Notes: generated by a model from the sequence alone, not told the origin. DNA of 64,000 nt from Gibbula magus (GCA_936450465.1 OW388302.1:63525826-63589825); one strand, 5' to 3'; positions 22,421 to 33,811 are shown, counted from the stretch's first letter. Made by a program: numbers and translations.

Positions 22421-24278
22421 TTTTGTATTTTTTTTTATCATATTCGGAGCTAGAATGAATGAAGCTGCTTCTGTGTTGTCATTTGTTGACTTTTTCATGT
22501 AACTTTCATCAAAAGCTACTTCTGTGTTCTTGCTGTTTTATTATTTTATTTTTCCACTGGTTACATTTTGGTTAAATTTTCTTTCCTTTCAGTCATAAAC
22601 TGCTGTATATGCCTCACTGTGCTGACAAGGGTGTGCTTCCATGTACCTGTTGTTTCAAGTCACCTGCATGAATCATTATGATGAATTACTTTTCAAAATA
22701 AAGTTGAAATCGGTGGTAATGGCAGTAGTGTATTATGTTATCCCTACCTTTTCAAGTTATTCCTACTCCTACTTTTCCAAAACCACCTATTTTACATGAA
22801 GAGATTTGTCCTACCCCTTTCACAAACACTTTAATCTTAGCAATTACAATTCATAGCTTATGCAGACACCTCTCACTATAAGTAACATAAAAATGACCTT
22901 TAACAGTCGGGGTTTTTAGTGAGCCACGCTCACTTTTTTGCTTGTTTATGCTTTAAAATGTGTATGATAAAAAATTATACGTATTTATACATCATTTCGG
23001 TTTGTGAAGGGTTCTTTGTAAAGCTGCGATCCCGCTACTCCCACAGTATCTCTTTTCTTGTTATTAAAACTCCAATATTTCATTTTTCTGTAATTTGCAT
23101 TTCAATATAAGCTCAGACTAATGTTGAAAGGTATGTTCGCTTATTAACGTATATATTTATTAATATCGAAAACAGATAGATATATCGGTGGTATATACAC
23201 ATAGTGAAGACGCAACTTGTTAACAAATGCGCTAAAACTTATAACAAATAATCCAAGCAGTGTTGAAACTACTTTTCGTACTTTATCTAGAAAGACATTT
23301 TCAAACAAAGTCATTAATTTTAAGGTTACACTATAAGAGAAACATAAATTAAGACCGACTACTGACTGTGACGAGTTGCCGACTTGTAGTCAGGATCAGC
23401 GTGGCATGACAACGAATTATTCAGTTTTCCCCTATTTTCAAATGTTCCAGGAACTATGGGTATAAGTTTTAAATAAGTTTAAATTATATATCCTGAAAGG
23501 ACACTATATCATCTTTGTAACGCATACCTTAATTTGCAAACACATTATTAGAAATTATTATTATTATTAAGATATACATGTTTGTATGGTCCGAAATAAA
23601 GTATAAATGAATATGCCATTGAAAAATCAACAGATGAGCTAAAAATTAATTATTTTTTTGTGTGGCTGTGATAAAAATATTCTTCGTGCAATATCTGAAG
23701 AATTGTCATATTTCATTTTCTCAAATGTATCTCTGAAACTTCACACTCTGCTTTCAGAAAACACCAGTTCAAGACTATACATGGATGCGTATTTTACTTG
23801 TTTGAATGTTTTCACGTTTACCGTTGTTGAAAGTATATAAGTGAAACATTGTCAAACTATGGATAACTAAATTGTACATTTGTTGACTGGGCAATACCTT
23901 ATTTTGTTACATATTAGCATTTACCTTGAGATGATACAAGACGAACTACAGCGGCAGTGACTCTTTTTATCTTTCTCAATATTTTTATTTTTAAATGAAT
24001 GAGCAAATTTGACAAATAACTACATTAATATTAACCTGATTAGTATGTTTCAACTGGATTGTGTTATCAATATATATATTCATAACAGAATATGCATAAA
24101 CCGGACTGTCCCCACGAATTTCGTTTCCACAAAAATACCCCAATAACATTGAGACTAAAAACAAATGTATTTGTTCTTGATCTCCTCTCAACTGGGCGTG
24201 ATTGTTAAATGTATAGGTGTGTGTTTAACATTGCTATATTCAGGATCAAACAACATACAGTGGTGGATCCAGAAAGTG
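22421..24278. other. Non-coding sequence, nothing recognised
   Basis: AT-rich with short chance open frames. I found no splice-flanked frame with a recognisable domain. Confidence 0.35.
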
Positions 24279-24600
24279 TTAAAGGTACATCCATTGTGTT
24301 GATGGGGGTCACATATTCCAAACGTTATAAATGGTGTTACTCTATCGAGAGGTACCGACTGTTACCGAAAACTACCATTTTGATGATAGTGATGATAGCC
24401 AATGAGTCAAACGTAATTTGGAATCATTGAAAACAGACAAAATAACAAATTTAGATTGATAATATTTAATGGGTCAATAACTACTGTGCATGTAAATGAC
24501 ACGTGCAGTTTCGGTTTCTGCACATGCATAATGATGTTACTCGATTTTAATTGAATTTGAAACTAGTAATTATGATATATTTGGCTTATTTACATCCAAA
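24279..24600 (+). mobile_element. Copy 1 of a TTAA-flanked MITE (3' end decayed)
   Basis: Begins TTAAAGGTACATCCATTGTG and matches the element at 46769-47270 in several blocks: CTATCGAGAGGTACCGACTG, TAACTACTGTGCATGTAAAT, CATGCATAATGATGTTACTC. The right terminal repeat is not recognisable, so this copy is truncated or diverged. Confidence 0.75.
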
Positions 24601-25599
24601 CATTTTCAAAAAAAAGGAAATAAATAAATACCTCCGCAATTGAACTAATATACATACAAGTACATTAATATATCAATGTAACAATAAAGGAATTTTTTTT
24701 TAAATGTCACATTAAATCGAAGCGAAAGTTTCAGTGCAAGCGTTGCGTTCCCGGTCTACGAGTCGTTCGCGTGAACGCAGTTAGCTTCGCGGAAACCACT
24801 TTGTCCACCATTGCAGCAATACGAACCATGACTCCGTAAGAGAAAGGCATGACGACTGATGAGAGGTTAGACGAAAAGCGTTTAGGTATAAGAGTCAGCG
24901 CAGAAAATGACCTTTTAAAATGAAAAGGTGAAGGTGAATATTTATATCACCGCAAAGTTACTTCCAGAGAAGATTGTGGTGTGTCAATAACTTTTTGCAA
25001 TAATGACTGAGCGTTGTGCTCACCGTCGGCGAAATCACCAACTGGTGGAAGCAGAGATGTTTTTGCAGTTTTTCTAAAGTTCTGTATTCATTTAAAAAAA
25101 CGAAAAGATGTATTTTTATAATAAAATGGATTTTCATATATCATAAGTATAATCACGGTTATGCTTGTTGCAACTGTCTTGTCTGCACAGCATCCCTGAC
25201 TGCAAGCAGAAGACTAGCCTGCTGCAAATTGGCATGGCCACAATTTCTTATTTTCGCCATCTAAAAGAGAAAAGACTTAACTTAACGTAACATGCAGAAA
25301 ACAGAAACGTGTATTAACTTTAATAAATATTTGGACATTAAGAGTGTTAATGTCTTGTTGAAGTCTGTTGAAAGGGTATAGTACTCTTCCACCTTTCTGA
25401 CCAGGTAGGAGGGTATACTGTTAAAAACATCTTTTGTGTAAACGTGGTCAATGATAGTATTGTCTTCAATACTTCAATTGCTCATCAATCTGTGGAGCAT
25501 CATCCACCCAGAATAAACATTGTACATGTGATGAACAACGCTGTTGAAATTCCACACGGAAGAAATAGTCTTTGATTTTTCCAATGGGTTTGAGCGTTC
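24601..25599. other. Non-coding sequence, nothing recognised
   Basis: Open frame 25016-25264 has no recognisable motif. No repeat family identified. Confidence 0.35.
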
Positions 25600-26578
25600 G
25601 GCGCAGGTGTCTGGGGTTCGATTACCGCCAGGGGCAACTTTGTCTGCAGCAGAGAACTGTTCTACACGCAGTAAAATTTGGTTGTAATGCTTCACTGAAT
25701 TTTCTCACTGCAATAACACTAGCAGCTGTGATATAAGTGAAATACTCTTGAAAGCGGCGTTAAACCTGAACTCAACTCAACTCAATTACACTGAATTTCA
25801 GTGCAGTACCATCCATGTTTCGCTAGTTCCAGCCGATGATCGCAGGTTTCACCGCAATGCATAACTACATGGGGGGCTGGATAGCACAGTGGTTAGCGCG
25901 GTCGGCTTCGGATCAAGAGGTCTTGGGTTCGAACCCCGCCAGGGGCACGGCAACTTTGTCTGCAGTAGAAAACTGTTCTACATGCAGCGAGGTTTGGGTG
26001 CAATGCTGCACTGAATATCAGCGTAGTACCACCCATGGTTCGCTAGTTCCAGTCGATTCTCGCAGGTTTCATCGCAAAGCATAGCCACTTGGCGTTGCAG
26101 GCTTTCTCCCTGCCATAATACTAGCAGCCGCGATATAAGTTAAATACTCTTGAAAGTGGCGTAAAAACCCCAGCTCACTCACTCACTCATAACTACATGG
26201 CGTTACAGGCTTTCTTCCCTGCCGTAATACTAGCAGCCGCCATATAAGTGAAATAATCTTCAAAGGGGCATGGGGGCGGGATAGCGCAGTGGTTAGCGCG
26301 TTCGGCTTCGGATCAAGAGGTCCGGGGTTCGAATCCCGCCAGGCAACTTTGTCTGCAGTAGAGAACTGTTCTACATGCAGTAAGGTTTGGGTACAATGCT
26401 ACACTGAATTTCAGAGTAGTACCACCCATGGTTCGCTAGTTCCAGCCGTTGCTCGCAGGTTTCACCGCAATGCATAGCCACATGGCGTTGCGGGCTTTCT
26501 CCCTGCCGTAATACTAGCAGCCGCGATATAAGTGAAATACTCTTGAAAGCGGCGTTGAACCCCAACTCTCCTCACCTA
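25600..26578 (+). mobile_element. Cluster of five plus-strand SINE copies or pieces
   Basis: In order: (1) 25600-25788, B box to tail with an internal deletion; (2) 25789-25870, a body fragment; (3) 25872-26190, full length, with A box TAGCACAGTGGTTAGCGCGG and B box GGGTTCGAACCCCG; (4) 26190-26262, a 3' fragment; (5) 26271-26578, full length but lacking the GGGCACGG joint between head and body. Pieces (2) and (4) end or begin at the same ATAACTACATGG block, so part of the cluster arose by local duplication or by SINEs inserting into SINEs. Confidence 0.85.
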
Positions 26579-27241
26579 AAGGAGCGTTAAACCACAGCTC
26601 ACCTCACCTCCACATGGGTTTTGCAGGTGTTTTTTTAATAATGATTTTGCCATTATTTCAAAATATCTTGTTTCCACACGCCGGTTCACAGTCGTTTTCA
26701 AAAGAATAGTTATATAAGTATTAATATATTGGTGAAAATATAAATAAATAATTTCTGACATAGTCTCACTCTTGCAGGGACTCCCCTTGACCCTTCCAAT
26801 CTCTCCCAGGGTATAGCCTATGGGGACGTCGGGGATATGCTACCTGAGCAGCTCACGACCCCACACAAATGGCCGAATGGGACAGTCACGTGATTTTATT
26901 TAGCCCGTTTTGCACGTGCACATCGCCATGCCTTTCTAGTATAAAACCAAGCATGAATAAAATAATAACTTACTTCGGAATTTTTCTTATTCTTATTTTA
27001 TGGGAATGTCTTTTGATAGTTTCAAACCAAGAAAGATGAGAAAGTAAAGTTTTTATTCATAATATTCTTTCGGGGTTATTGATTATCTACGTTTTGACTT
27101 TTCATTGTGATTGCAGTACACACTTGCAGTTAAATTATTATAGTCTTATGATACTATGATTTTATGAGCGATGGTTTGATAGTCTATACAGCAGATGTTG
27201 GCCCACGTGGCATGCCGGGAAGTTATGTCCCTGGTGCGGAA
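26579..27241. other. Non-coding sequence beside the SINE cluster
   Basis: A short extra SINE-tail echo (GGAGCGTTAAACCACAGCTC) at 26580, then AT-rich sequence with no recognised gene. Confidence 0.5.
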
Positions 27242-27889
27242 TCAACACATGACGCGGACTATCCTCTCCGAGAAAGCTGCCATGCCGGTGTTGTTGAGGT
27301 GGACACCATCTCTGATGTACATCCTCTCGCTAATGTTGTAGGTCACTGCCTTGCCCCCCAAGCTTCGTTACAAGTTGGCAATTCGCCAATTAAGCTTTCT
27401 CCGCTTGAGATCTATTGCGGTGATGTTGTCAGCCCCTCTCCAGACGAGCCGTGGCATCATTGTTGACCAGACCAGCACTGAGTTCGGGCATCTCAATTTG
27501 ATGTAGAGGAGGTCCAGGTTGATTTCGTCGTAGAGATCCTTAGACCCGATTGTGCAGAGGTCGTTCGATCCAAGGTGGACGAGGATGAACTTAGGATGAC
27601 TTCCCCCCCTGCAGCCAGTAGTTAATCAACACGATAACGCAATCCGGACCACCTCATCCCACCTTTTGCTGCCCAGGTGATGTTGTAAACGCTGCCACTG
27701 TCCCGTCATGTGACATGTGTGGAGTCTGGCCAAGTAGCTGTCGCCAAAGAACCATGCTGAAGCTGTTGGGGGAGGCGGTGTCGGTCTCTCGGGCTGATCA
27801 ACGGGCCTACCCCCTGCCGCTGTTTCTTCGCCTTTCGCCTTTCTGTTGACCAACTTATGATTGATGGCTGCTTGTCTTTTTGGCGGCAT
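27242..27889 (-). pseudogene. SGNH/GDSL-like hydrolase-type pseudogene
   Basis: On the minus strand the reading begins MPPKRQ with a basic/proline-rich lead and then WFFGDSYLARLH, resembling block I (GDS) of SGNH-fold proteins. Further on, in another frame, come FILVHLGSNDLC (block III-like) and DGVHLNNTGM (block V-like DxxH). Stops and at least one frameshift separate the blocks, so it is not a working gene. SGNH-like ORFs of this kind occur in repeated, transposon-associated families in invertebrates; that link is background knowledge, not shown here. Confidence 0.6.
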
Positions 27890-28370
27890 GATGATGTTAA
27901 GAGGATGTAAGAGAAGTGTAGTGCACAAGTAAGAAGAAGCCTACGAAGAGAAGAGGAAGAAAGAGTGCAAGCGAAAAAGTGAGAAGAAAGTAAAACACGT
28001 GTGTGCAAGAGAGGTGAGAAGATAAAGGAAGTGACGTGAGTTGGAGGAAGTGACCTGAGTTGGAGGAAATGACGTGAATGTATTGAGCAGAAGGTGCATG
28101 ATGGAATGTTTGTTTATAAATTGTGTCTCCCTATCAACTCATTTAGCGAACATCGCTAAATGCAATTATCATAATTAATGACCCTTATTTTCCGGGGAAC
28201 AAGAAAACCGGCCCCAAAATGGTTTCTTGTGTACAGTAGAATCAATGTTTTAAACCTCTACCCACTGCAATTGTAACAAATCTTATAATGTAGATTTCCT
28301 TCCGGTCATGATAATAAAGGGTAAACCGTGTTAAAACCAAAAGAATATGGAATAACTATTCATCACTTTA
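27890..28370. other. Upstream flank of the pseudogene with short GGAAGTGAC repeats
   Basis: GTGACGTGAGTTGGAGGAA-type units repeat three times at about 28032-28078. The rest is AT-rich. Nothing else recognised. Confidence 0.5.
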
Positions 28371-28373
28371 TCG

Positions 28374-28447
28374 GGGGGCGGAATAGCACAGTGGTTAGCG
28401 CATTAAGCTTCGGATCAAGAGGTCCGGGGTTTGAATCCCGCCAGGTC
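28374..28447 (+). mobile_element. Solitary SINE tRNA-like head
   Basis: Only the tRNA-derived head is present: A box TAGCACAGTGGTTAGCGC and B box GGGGTTTGAATCCCGCC, stopping at the end of the head. No body or tail follows. It could be a tRNA pseudogene ancestor or a 3'-truncated SINE; I could not fold a convincing anticodon arm. Confidence 0.7.
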
Positions 28448-29569
28448 AAATGAATTGTATAGCAATTAGCTGTGGGGTAGTGTGTGTTCAATGTTGTGCT
28501 TGTGGACATAAAATGCTGTTACAGCAGGAGTTTGTGATTGCTGCTGTGAGGACGTTGGTAGTGTTACAATTTAAACAATATTTTAAATACAATTTGAATT
28601 CTCAGAATATGTTTTGTGTATGTTAGTGTTTCCAAAATGTTTAGATATAACAAATTTAAATTTAAAAGTTCGTCATTTGAATCAACAAAATAAAATTGAT
28701 ATGGTGATATGTATGGCTGTGGGATTAAATAATTGTCAAGGAAGGAATTAAATTGTACGCCACTGTACAGTTAATATTTTGAGCAATATGAATTATGTTA
28801 CATACAAAAGTTGCCTCGAATCAATGAAAACAATGTTTCGTTCCGTCACCGAGTTCGGATTTTACACCACACTTTATATTTAGCATTTCCGGAATAGAGC
28901 TGGAAGGGCATTTCAGGCATTGTTTTGAAACTCTTTTTTACATGCTCGAGAGGTTCAGGTCTTACGATGGATTGATAGCCCCATGTTGGGATTCAACACC
29001 CAATAAGGTATGCAATGACTCCATAGTGATAAGGAGTATTATCAGCCACGTATTTCAGAACAATTTACCCCAGCGTTTGTGATTTTGGAAATCGTTGCGA
29101 CGTCCCTAGTCGACCATCTGCGGCCCTTTGATGTCATGGAGCGTCCTTCTTGGCGTGGATCCGGCTGCATGGAAGGTTCTCCGTTACTCGCATCCTCCCA
29201 AGTCCACCCCTGGTGATGACCTCCCTCTGTATCGAGGACATCGTCACCTCGCCGTCCGGGGACTGCGAACTAAGGCAGCTGCTCCCACACCATCTCTTCC
29301 CGGTAGAGGGTCCCCTCCAGCTCCTCCCTTTATCCCTAGATTTGCCTTCCTTCTTTGTTCAATTCGCGCTGTGGTTGCAGTTGACATAACATCTCTTAGA
29401 AATCCCTTCTTGCAGTTGTGACGGGAATGTTTCTCAATATTGCACAATTTTCATTCCAATCAGGTTCATCTGCTTTAAGGGGACCTCCATCTTCTCTAGA
29501 TATGCTCTATATCTTGTTTTAGAAGATGAAAACGAACAAAGCGATTTTAGAATGCGAAGCTTGCAAATA
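28448..29569. other. Non-coding; minus strand holds an unplaced basic ORF fragment
   Basis: At 29244-29447 (minus) a GC-richer stretch encodes CKKGFLRDVMSTATTARIEQ followed by a glycine-rich segment. It is unlike its AT-rich surroundings, but I do not recognise the family and it has no clear start or splice sites. Confidence 0.35.
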
Positions 29570-29571
29570 AT

Positions 29572-29632
29572 AAGTGAAATACTCTTGAAAGCAGCGTTAA
29601 ACCCCAACTCACCTCCACTCACCAAGCTGGCA
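29572..29632 (+). mobile_element. SINE 3' tail fragment
   Basis: TAAGTGAAATACTCTTGAAA plus GCAGCGTTAAACCCCAACTC and a CACTC tail; no body. Strongly 5'-truncated SINE. Confidence 0.8.
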
Positions 29633-29749
29633 AATATCTTTTTGTCAATTATGGAGGCGTCAGGAATTTGTTCCTTTCACTCACGACCACTCGTTTTAAA
29701 AGCAAACCAATTTCTGTCTCGGCTTTCATGTGTGTGTCACAATGTAGAT

Positions 29750-29796
29750 CTCGCTGCAATACTGCCGAAGCGGCGTTAAACAATAACTCACTCACT
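29750..29796 (+). mobile_element. 47-bp LINE tail insertion with TSD
   Basis: CTCGCTGCAATACTGCCGAA then GCGGCGTTAAACAATAACTC: the last 47 nt of the I/Nimb-like LINE. CACAATGTAGAT flanks it at 29738-29749 and 29797-29808, a perfect 12-bp target-site duplication. Confidence 0.85.
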
Positions 29797-29814
29797 CACA
29801 ATGTAGATATGCAT

Positions 29815-29985
29815 CAACTACAAATTGAAAGTGTTTGTGATGCGGTTTCATACATCTCTTGGGAAATACCAATGTGTGTAAACAGGTTTTCAACAGTATC
29901 AAAACCCTTGAATTTTATCTTACTAGCTTCCAGTCGATTTCTTCCCAGAGTATTTTGTAAATGTTTTCGCCTGTGGAAATAATGT
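29815..29985 (-). pseudogene. Exon-like minus-strand fragment, unknown family
   Basis: Open minus-strand frame with FKGFDTVENLFTHIGISQEM, preceded by TTATTTCCACAG, a plausible splice acceptor, and ending at a stop near 29815. It looks protein-coding but matches nothing I can name. It may belong with the broken minus-strand exons at 31.6-35.1 kb. Confidence 0.35.
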
Positions 29986-30365
29986 TACATTCTCTCAAGG
30001 ACTGTAAGTACTGACAATACTTAACCAATGTTGTCATCGAAATAGCGAACACGAATGATCCTAATGCCAAGTTTTTGTGAACAATACCCCTCATCTTCCA
30101 AAAAAGAAGTGTAAATTATCAACGCAGTAGCTCGTGATTCAGATTGATGAACATTGTCCAGAAAGAGTCAACTGGTCAATATTTTCACTCCCTGTCCTTC
30201 CATAACTGAACACTTGATCATGTAATTATTTAGTATGAGAGTTCTTCAGTCCGTGAATACATGTATGTGTACAGTATTTTGGTGAAGATGAAGGTGAAGT
30301 TAAATTCCCACATTTGTCATAATTACACTCACAAATAGTCAATTAGTACTCTTGTTTTGTTTGAC

Positions 30366-30466
30366 TTTTTAGCTCATCTGGCCTGAAAGGGCTGATGGCA
30401 TGGCATGGTGTCGGGGCCCGTCCATCTGTAAACTTTTTGCATTTTCGTCTTCTTCTCCAGAACCAC
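30366..30466 (+). repeat. AGCTCATCTGGCC dispersed repeat, copy 1
   Basis: TTTTTAGCTCATCTGGCCTG, then TGGCATGGCATGGTGTCGGG and CGTCTTCTTCTCCAGAACCA. Same family as 50868-51050, which retains a longer (CCGT)n tract. Confidence 0.8.
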
Positions 30467-30470
30467 TTGG

Positions 30471-30745
30471 GGCCGGATAGCACAGTGGTAAGCGCGTTCG
30501 GCTTTGGATCAAGAGGTCTGGGGTTCGAATCCCGCCAGGCGTTAAACACTAACTCACTCACTCACTCTACACGCAGAAAGGCTTGGGTGCAATGCTACAC
30601 TGAATTTCCGAGTAGTATCACCCATGGTTTGCTAGTTCCAGCCGCTGCTCGCAGGTTTCACCGCAGTGCATAGCCACATGGCGTTGCGGGCTTTCTCCCT
30701 GCCATAATACTAGCAGCCGCGATATAAGTGAAATACTCTTAACCT
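30471..30745 (+). mobile_element. Chimeric SINE: head plus tail fused to a second SINE
   Basis: A complete tRNA-like head (30471-30538) jumps straight to CGTTAAACACTAACTCACTC, i.e. a SINE tail, and is followed by TCTACACGCAGAAAGGCTTG, the middle of a second SINE that continues to its own ATAAGTGAAATACTCTT. So a head-tail mini-SINE sits directly upstream of a 5'-truncated copy. Confidence 0.8.
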
Positions 30746-31620
30746 TAATGTAGCCTATATAAAACCTGAAAGGCCTGATGGGCTTTTGGCATTCGTCCGT
30801 CCGTAAACTGTTCCCTTTTTAGACTTCTTCCCCAGAACGAATGACTCCACAGAGCTGAAATTTTATGTGCAGACTCCTTGGCCAATGGGGATTCCAAATT
30901 GTAGATTTCGTGACCCCGTGACCCCATATGGGGTCACATCCTCAAAAACCTATTTTCATCTTTTTCTCCAGTTCCGAAAAGGTCCAGAAAGCTGTGTGCA
31001 GACTCCTTGGCCAATGGAGATTCTAAATTGTAGATGTCCTGACCATCTTCTTCTCCAGTTCCAAAACGTCCAGAGAGCTGAAAAGTTGTGTGCAGACTCC
31101 TTGGCCAATGGGGATTCTAAATTATGGATTTTGTGACCCCACGACCCCAAATGGGGTCACCGAGGTCACATCCTTAAAAACCTATTTTCATCTTCTTCTC
31201 CAGTTCCAAAAGGTTTAGAGAGCTGAAAAGTTAGGTGCAGACTCCTTAGCCATTGGTCACCGGGGTCACATCCTTAAAAACCTATTTTCATCTTCTTCTC
31301 CAGTTCCAAAAGGTCCAGAGAGCCGAAAAGACTCATCTGTCAATGGGGATTATTTATTGTAGATTTTGGAACCCTGGCCTGGGACCCCAAATAAAAACCC
31401 CTTAGGCCATGACCTATTTTCAACTTCTCGAGAACAAATTTACCTAGAAAGCCGTAATATTGTGTGCAGACTTTTTACCTAATGGGGATTCTAAATTGTA
31501 GATATGGTGACCCTGTGGTGCCGGAAAAAAGGGCCTCAAGCCATGACCTAAACATCTGTTTCAGTCTTCATCATTAAACAAGATAAACCCTGATGAGCTA
31601 CAGAGCACATTGCTCTATTT
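30746..31620. repeat. Degenerate ~110-170 bp tandem repeat (GTGTGCAGACTCCTTGGCCA)
   Basis: Four to six units containing GTGTGCAGACTCCTTGGCCA, AATGGGGATTCTAAATTGTA, GACCCCAAATGGGGTCAC and TTTTCATCTTCTTCTCCAGT. Each unit carries the palindromic GTGACCCC...GGGGTCAC core. Related to the AGCTCATCTGGCC repeat at 30366 and 50868. Confidence 0.85.
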
Positions 31621-31659
31621 TTTCCAGTTGTGAGGAATGAACGAATTTTGTTCAACTCA

Positions 31660-31797
31660 CCTTCTCTGTCCATGGCCTCTTCTACTTCTTGCACTGGCTT
31701 TCAGGCTATCTGTCTTGTAGACATCCCATAGAATATCAAGTTTTGTTATGTTTTCCAACTGGGATTCCACATACTTGAAAAACACGTTTCTCCTTCG
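31660..31797 (-). CDS. Exon of an unnamed multi-exon gene (DVYKTDSLKA motif)
   Basis: 138-bp minus-strand frame bounded by a TTTTAG acceptor and an AG|GTGAG donor. It encodes FFKYVESQLENITKLDILWD followed by VYKTDSLKASARSRRGHGQR. I recall a comparable 'D-VY-DSLK...R-RRG-G-RR' block from large invertebrate families of uncharacterised, repeat-associated proteins, but I cannot name a function. Both neighbouring coding pieces are broken, so this may be part of a dead gene. Confidence 0.5.
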
Positions 31798-32018
31798 CTA
31801 AAAGACAACAATTCTGGATTCATCATATTCACAATTGCTGCGCAATGTAATATTTTAACATCAATTTTCGGTCTGTTAACAGTGGGTCAGGGCATATCTT
31901 CAAGACAATGAAGAAGCTGTGATTCAACAGATGGTCGAAGAATACAAAGATGTGAGTGATGGTGAACAAGGTTGATTGTCATGTTTGAACAATCCATCTA
32001 AGTTGCCTTCTCTAGTTT

Positions 32019-32075
32019 GACTGTAGTCTGTTCTCTCCTCTTTTTTATGTAAAGAGGAGAGAACAGACTACAGTC
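32019..32075. repeat. 25-bp perfect-arm hairpin
   Basis: The arms GACTGTAGTCTGTTCTCTCC-TCTTT and AAAGA-GGAGAGAACAGACTACAGTC are perfectly complementary, with a 7-nt loop TTTATGT. No flanking element recognised. Confidence 0.9.
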
Positions 32076-32517
32076 ATTCTTCAGGCCGACGACTTTTTTT
32101 AGGAGGATTGTAACGTGTTTAGGTCTTGATATCAGTGAAAGTAATATTCTTCTTGATTGATTTTGAGTACATTCATAGACAAACCGTTCCCTGACAAAGT
32201 ATTTGTATTAATCGTTCCAAGGACTTCAATTGTTTTCAGAGTTTCAGATATTTCTGCAATGTCCCCTTTGATGTCACAAGAATAACTTCTAGCTTTTTGA
32301 TTCCACAATGCACGTACTTCCTATCAAGACCGTCTTTCCTGTAATATTCTCCTTCTTTTGGACTTATCATCCACCGGTACCTTTTTACAAACAAAATGAC
32401 TTCAGGGCCCTAACTTCGAAATCAATATTGATGTAGTATTCACTTAAACATTGGAAATAGCTATGCTTTGTCATTGGAAGGATATTGGTAGCTCTCAAGA
32501 CTCGCAAATTTTCTGAA

Positions 32518-32553
32518 TGCGTTAAACCCCAACTCACCTCACCTCACCTCACA
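32518..32553 (+). mobile_element. SINE tail fragment
   Basis: GCGTTAAACCCCAACTCACC followed by (TCACC)n; a very short retroposed tail, directly abutting the exon at 32554-32757. Confidence 0.75.
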
Positions 32554-32757
32554 TGGAGCCCGCTGTGCTTGAAAGCTTTTTTCCTCATTAAAGAGTTTTA
32601 CCCGGACGTTCGATACTTGAAGGATGTGGTATTTGGGATTCCCCGCGCATGGTCCCCACATTGCTAGAGTAGCTGTCCCTGTTGTATCCTGAATCACCAC
32701 CACTGCACAGGTTCTCTGCACGCCATGACACATTTTCTTGTGCGGTGGAGTAATGAT
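32554..32757 (-). pseudogene. OB-fold-like exon on the minus strand
   Basis: After a TTCCTTTACAG acceptor the minus strand encodes a frame containing VVVIQDTTGTATLAMWGPCA and YHILQVSNVRVKLFN. A 'D-TG-A-L-W' strand followed by 'Y-L-NVRV' is typical of OB-fold nucleic-acid-binding domains such as those of RPA-like proteins. The 3' side merges into a SINE tail, so the true exon end is uncertain. Adjacent minus-strand pieces at 33006-33257 and 33316-33600 look like further parts of the same gene. Confidence 0.5.
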
Positions 32758-32889
32758 CTGTAAAGGAATAAGTATTTTAAATGAGAAAATCAAAAGTAGA
32801 TTTGTGTTTTGAAGTATCTTATACTTTTTATTACATTTATGGTGAAAGATATTGCATAAGGTCAATCTTTAATATATTGCTTCTAACTA

Positions 32890-32952
32890 TAGGTCGCCGC
32901 TAATGGCTGCAATACTGCCGAGGCGGCGGTAAACAATAATTCACTCACTCAC
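32890..32952 (+). mobile_element. LINE tail insertion (~60 bp) with probable TSD
   Basis: GTCGCCGCTAATGGCTGCAA followed by the GCGGCGGTAAACAATAATTC tail. TCTAACTA occurs on both sides (32882-32889 and 32953-32960), a short target-site duplication with slight decay. Confidence 0.75.
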
Positions 32953-33005
32953 TCTAACTAGGTATACACTAACCTCTGAAACTTTCGCCCTTGGTACAGC
33001 AAAGT

Positions 33006-33257
33006 TTACCAGAAGATGATCCCATGGCCGTTTGCATGGTAAGTGTCTCCTTCCATTGCAGCCATGATTTCAGTTGGAATTTCAAAGGAATTGGTGACTC
33101 CTACTAATGTCCTGCTTGTTGAGACAAAGCCATAGGTTTTATTGATTGCGTTGCAGATGGTCAGTCTGGTGTTACCTTTCAACTTCTCTTCCAGTTTGGC
33201 ATTATAAGAAGTTAAGGTCGTCGAACCAGATTGATTAGCGATGGAGACCTTCATCAC
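33006..33257 (-). pseudogene. Repeated-domain exon fragment 1, minus strand
   Basis: The frame holds VSIANQSGSTTLTSYNAKLE and FVSTSRTLVGVTNSFEIPTE. It pairs with the fragment at 33316-33600: both contain 'LT(I/L)CNAIN-T-G-V-TS-T-VG-TN-F'. This is an internal duplication of an OB-like or RPA-like unit. No intact start or end. Confidence 0.5.
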
Positions 33258-33315
33258 ATATCAAGAACATCAGAATAAGATTATATTAATGATTAATGTA
33301 CTGTCATTTCTAGAT

Positions 33316-33600
33316 CTAGTGCTTGTTGAAATGCCAGTTACAATTTATACTCACTTCAGAGATTTTGCCTCTCCCACGACACCGCTTTCCGTATGGGAAG
33401 CCAATGGCTGTGTTTATGGAAATAGTTTCCCCTTCCAGAGTCGACATTATGGTGTCAAGGATTTTGAATACATTTGTTATTCCCACCATTGTTTTCGATG
33501 TCGCAACACTACCAGTGGTCATGTTAATTGCATTGCAGAGTGTCAGGTCAATGTATTGTACGAGTTCAGTGTCGTTGAGCCAGACTCATCTGCTATCAGG
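33316..33600 (-). pseudogene. Repeated-domain exon fragment 2, minus strand
   Basis: The minus frame contains CNAINMTTGSVATSKTMVGI and GKRCRGRGKISEV, the second copy of the unit seen at 33006-33257. A stop and (on the far side) the 33.8 kb TA tract separate it from more upstream pieces. Confidence 0.5.
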
Positions 33601-33809
33601 ACTTAAGCTGGTATCTGGAAGTGTTCTGGCTTTGTATTTTTCTGTTGGTAATAACAGCAACATCAATGTTCATGTCCACTGGTGTTTTCAGAGCGTTCTT
33701 AATCAGCATCTAAAATGCCATCAACAAGCAATTGGACATGAGCATACTGTTACGCTGCTGGACATTTGGCAGTGATATTGTACAATAGCAAAAAGCATAG
33801 GACATACAT

Positions 33810-33811
<2 letters not shown>

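Noticed and set aside
26281..26347. SINE tRNA-like heads as functional tRNA genes
   Set aside because: A and B boxes are good, but each is fused to the SINE body (or stands alone at 28374) and I could not fold a normal anticodon arm.
33241..33775. Plus-strand ORFs of 121 and 150 codons
   Set aside because: They lie antisense to minus-strand pieces with better protein-like motifs and splice sites, and show no recognisable domain.
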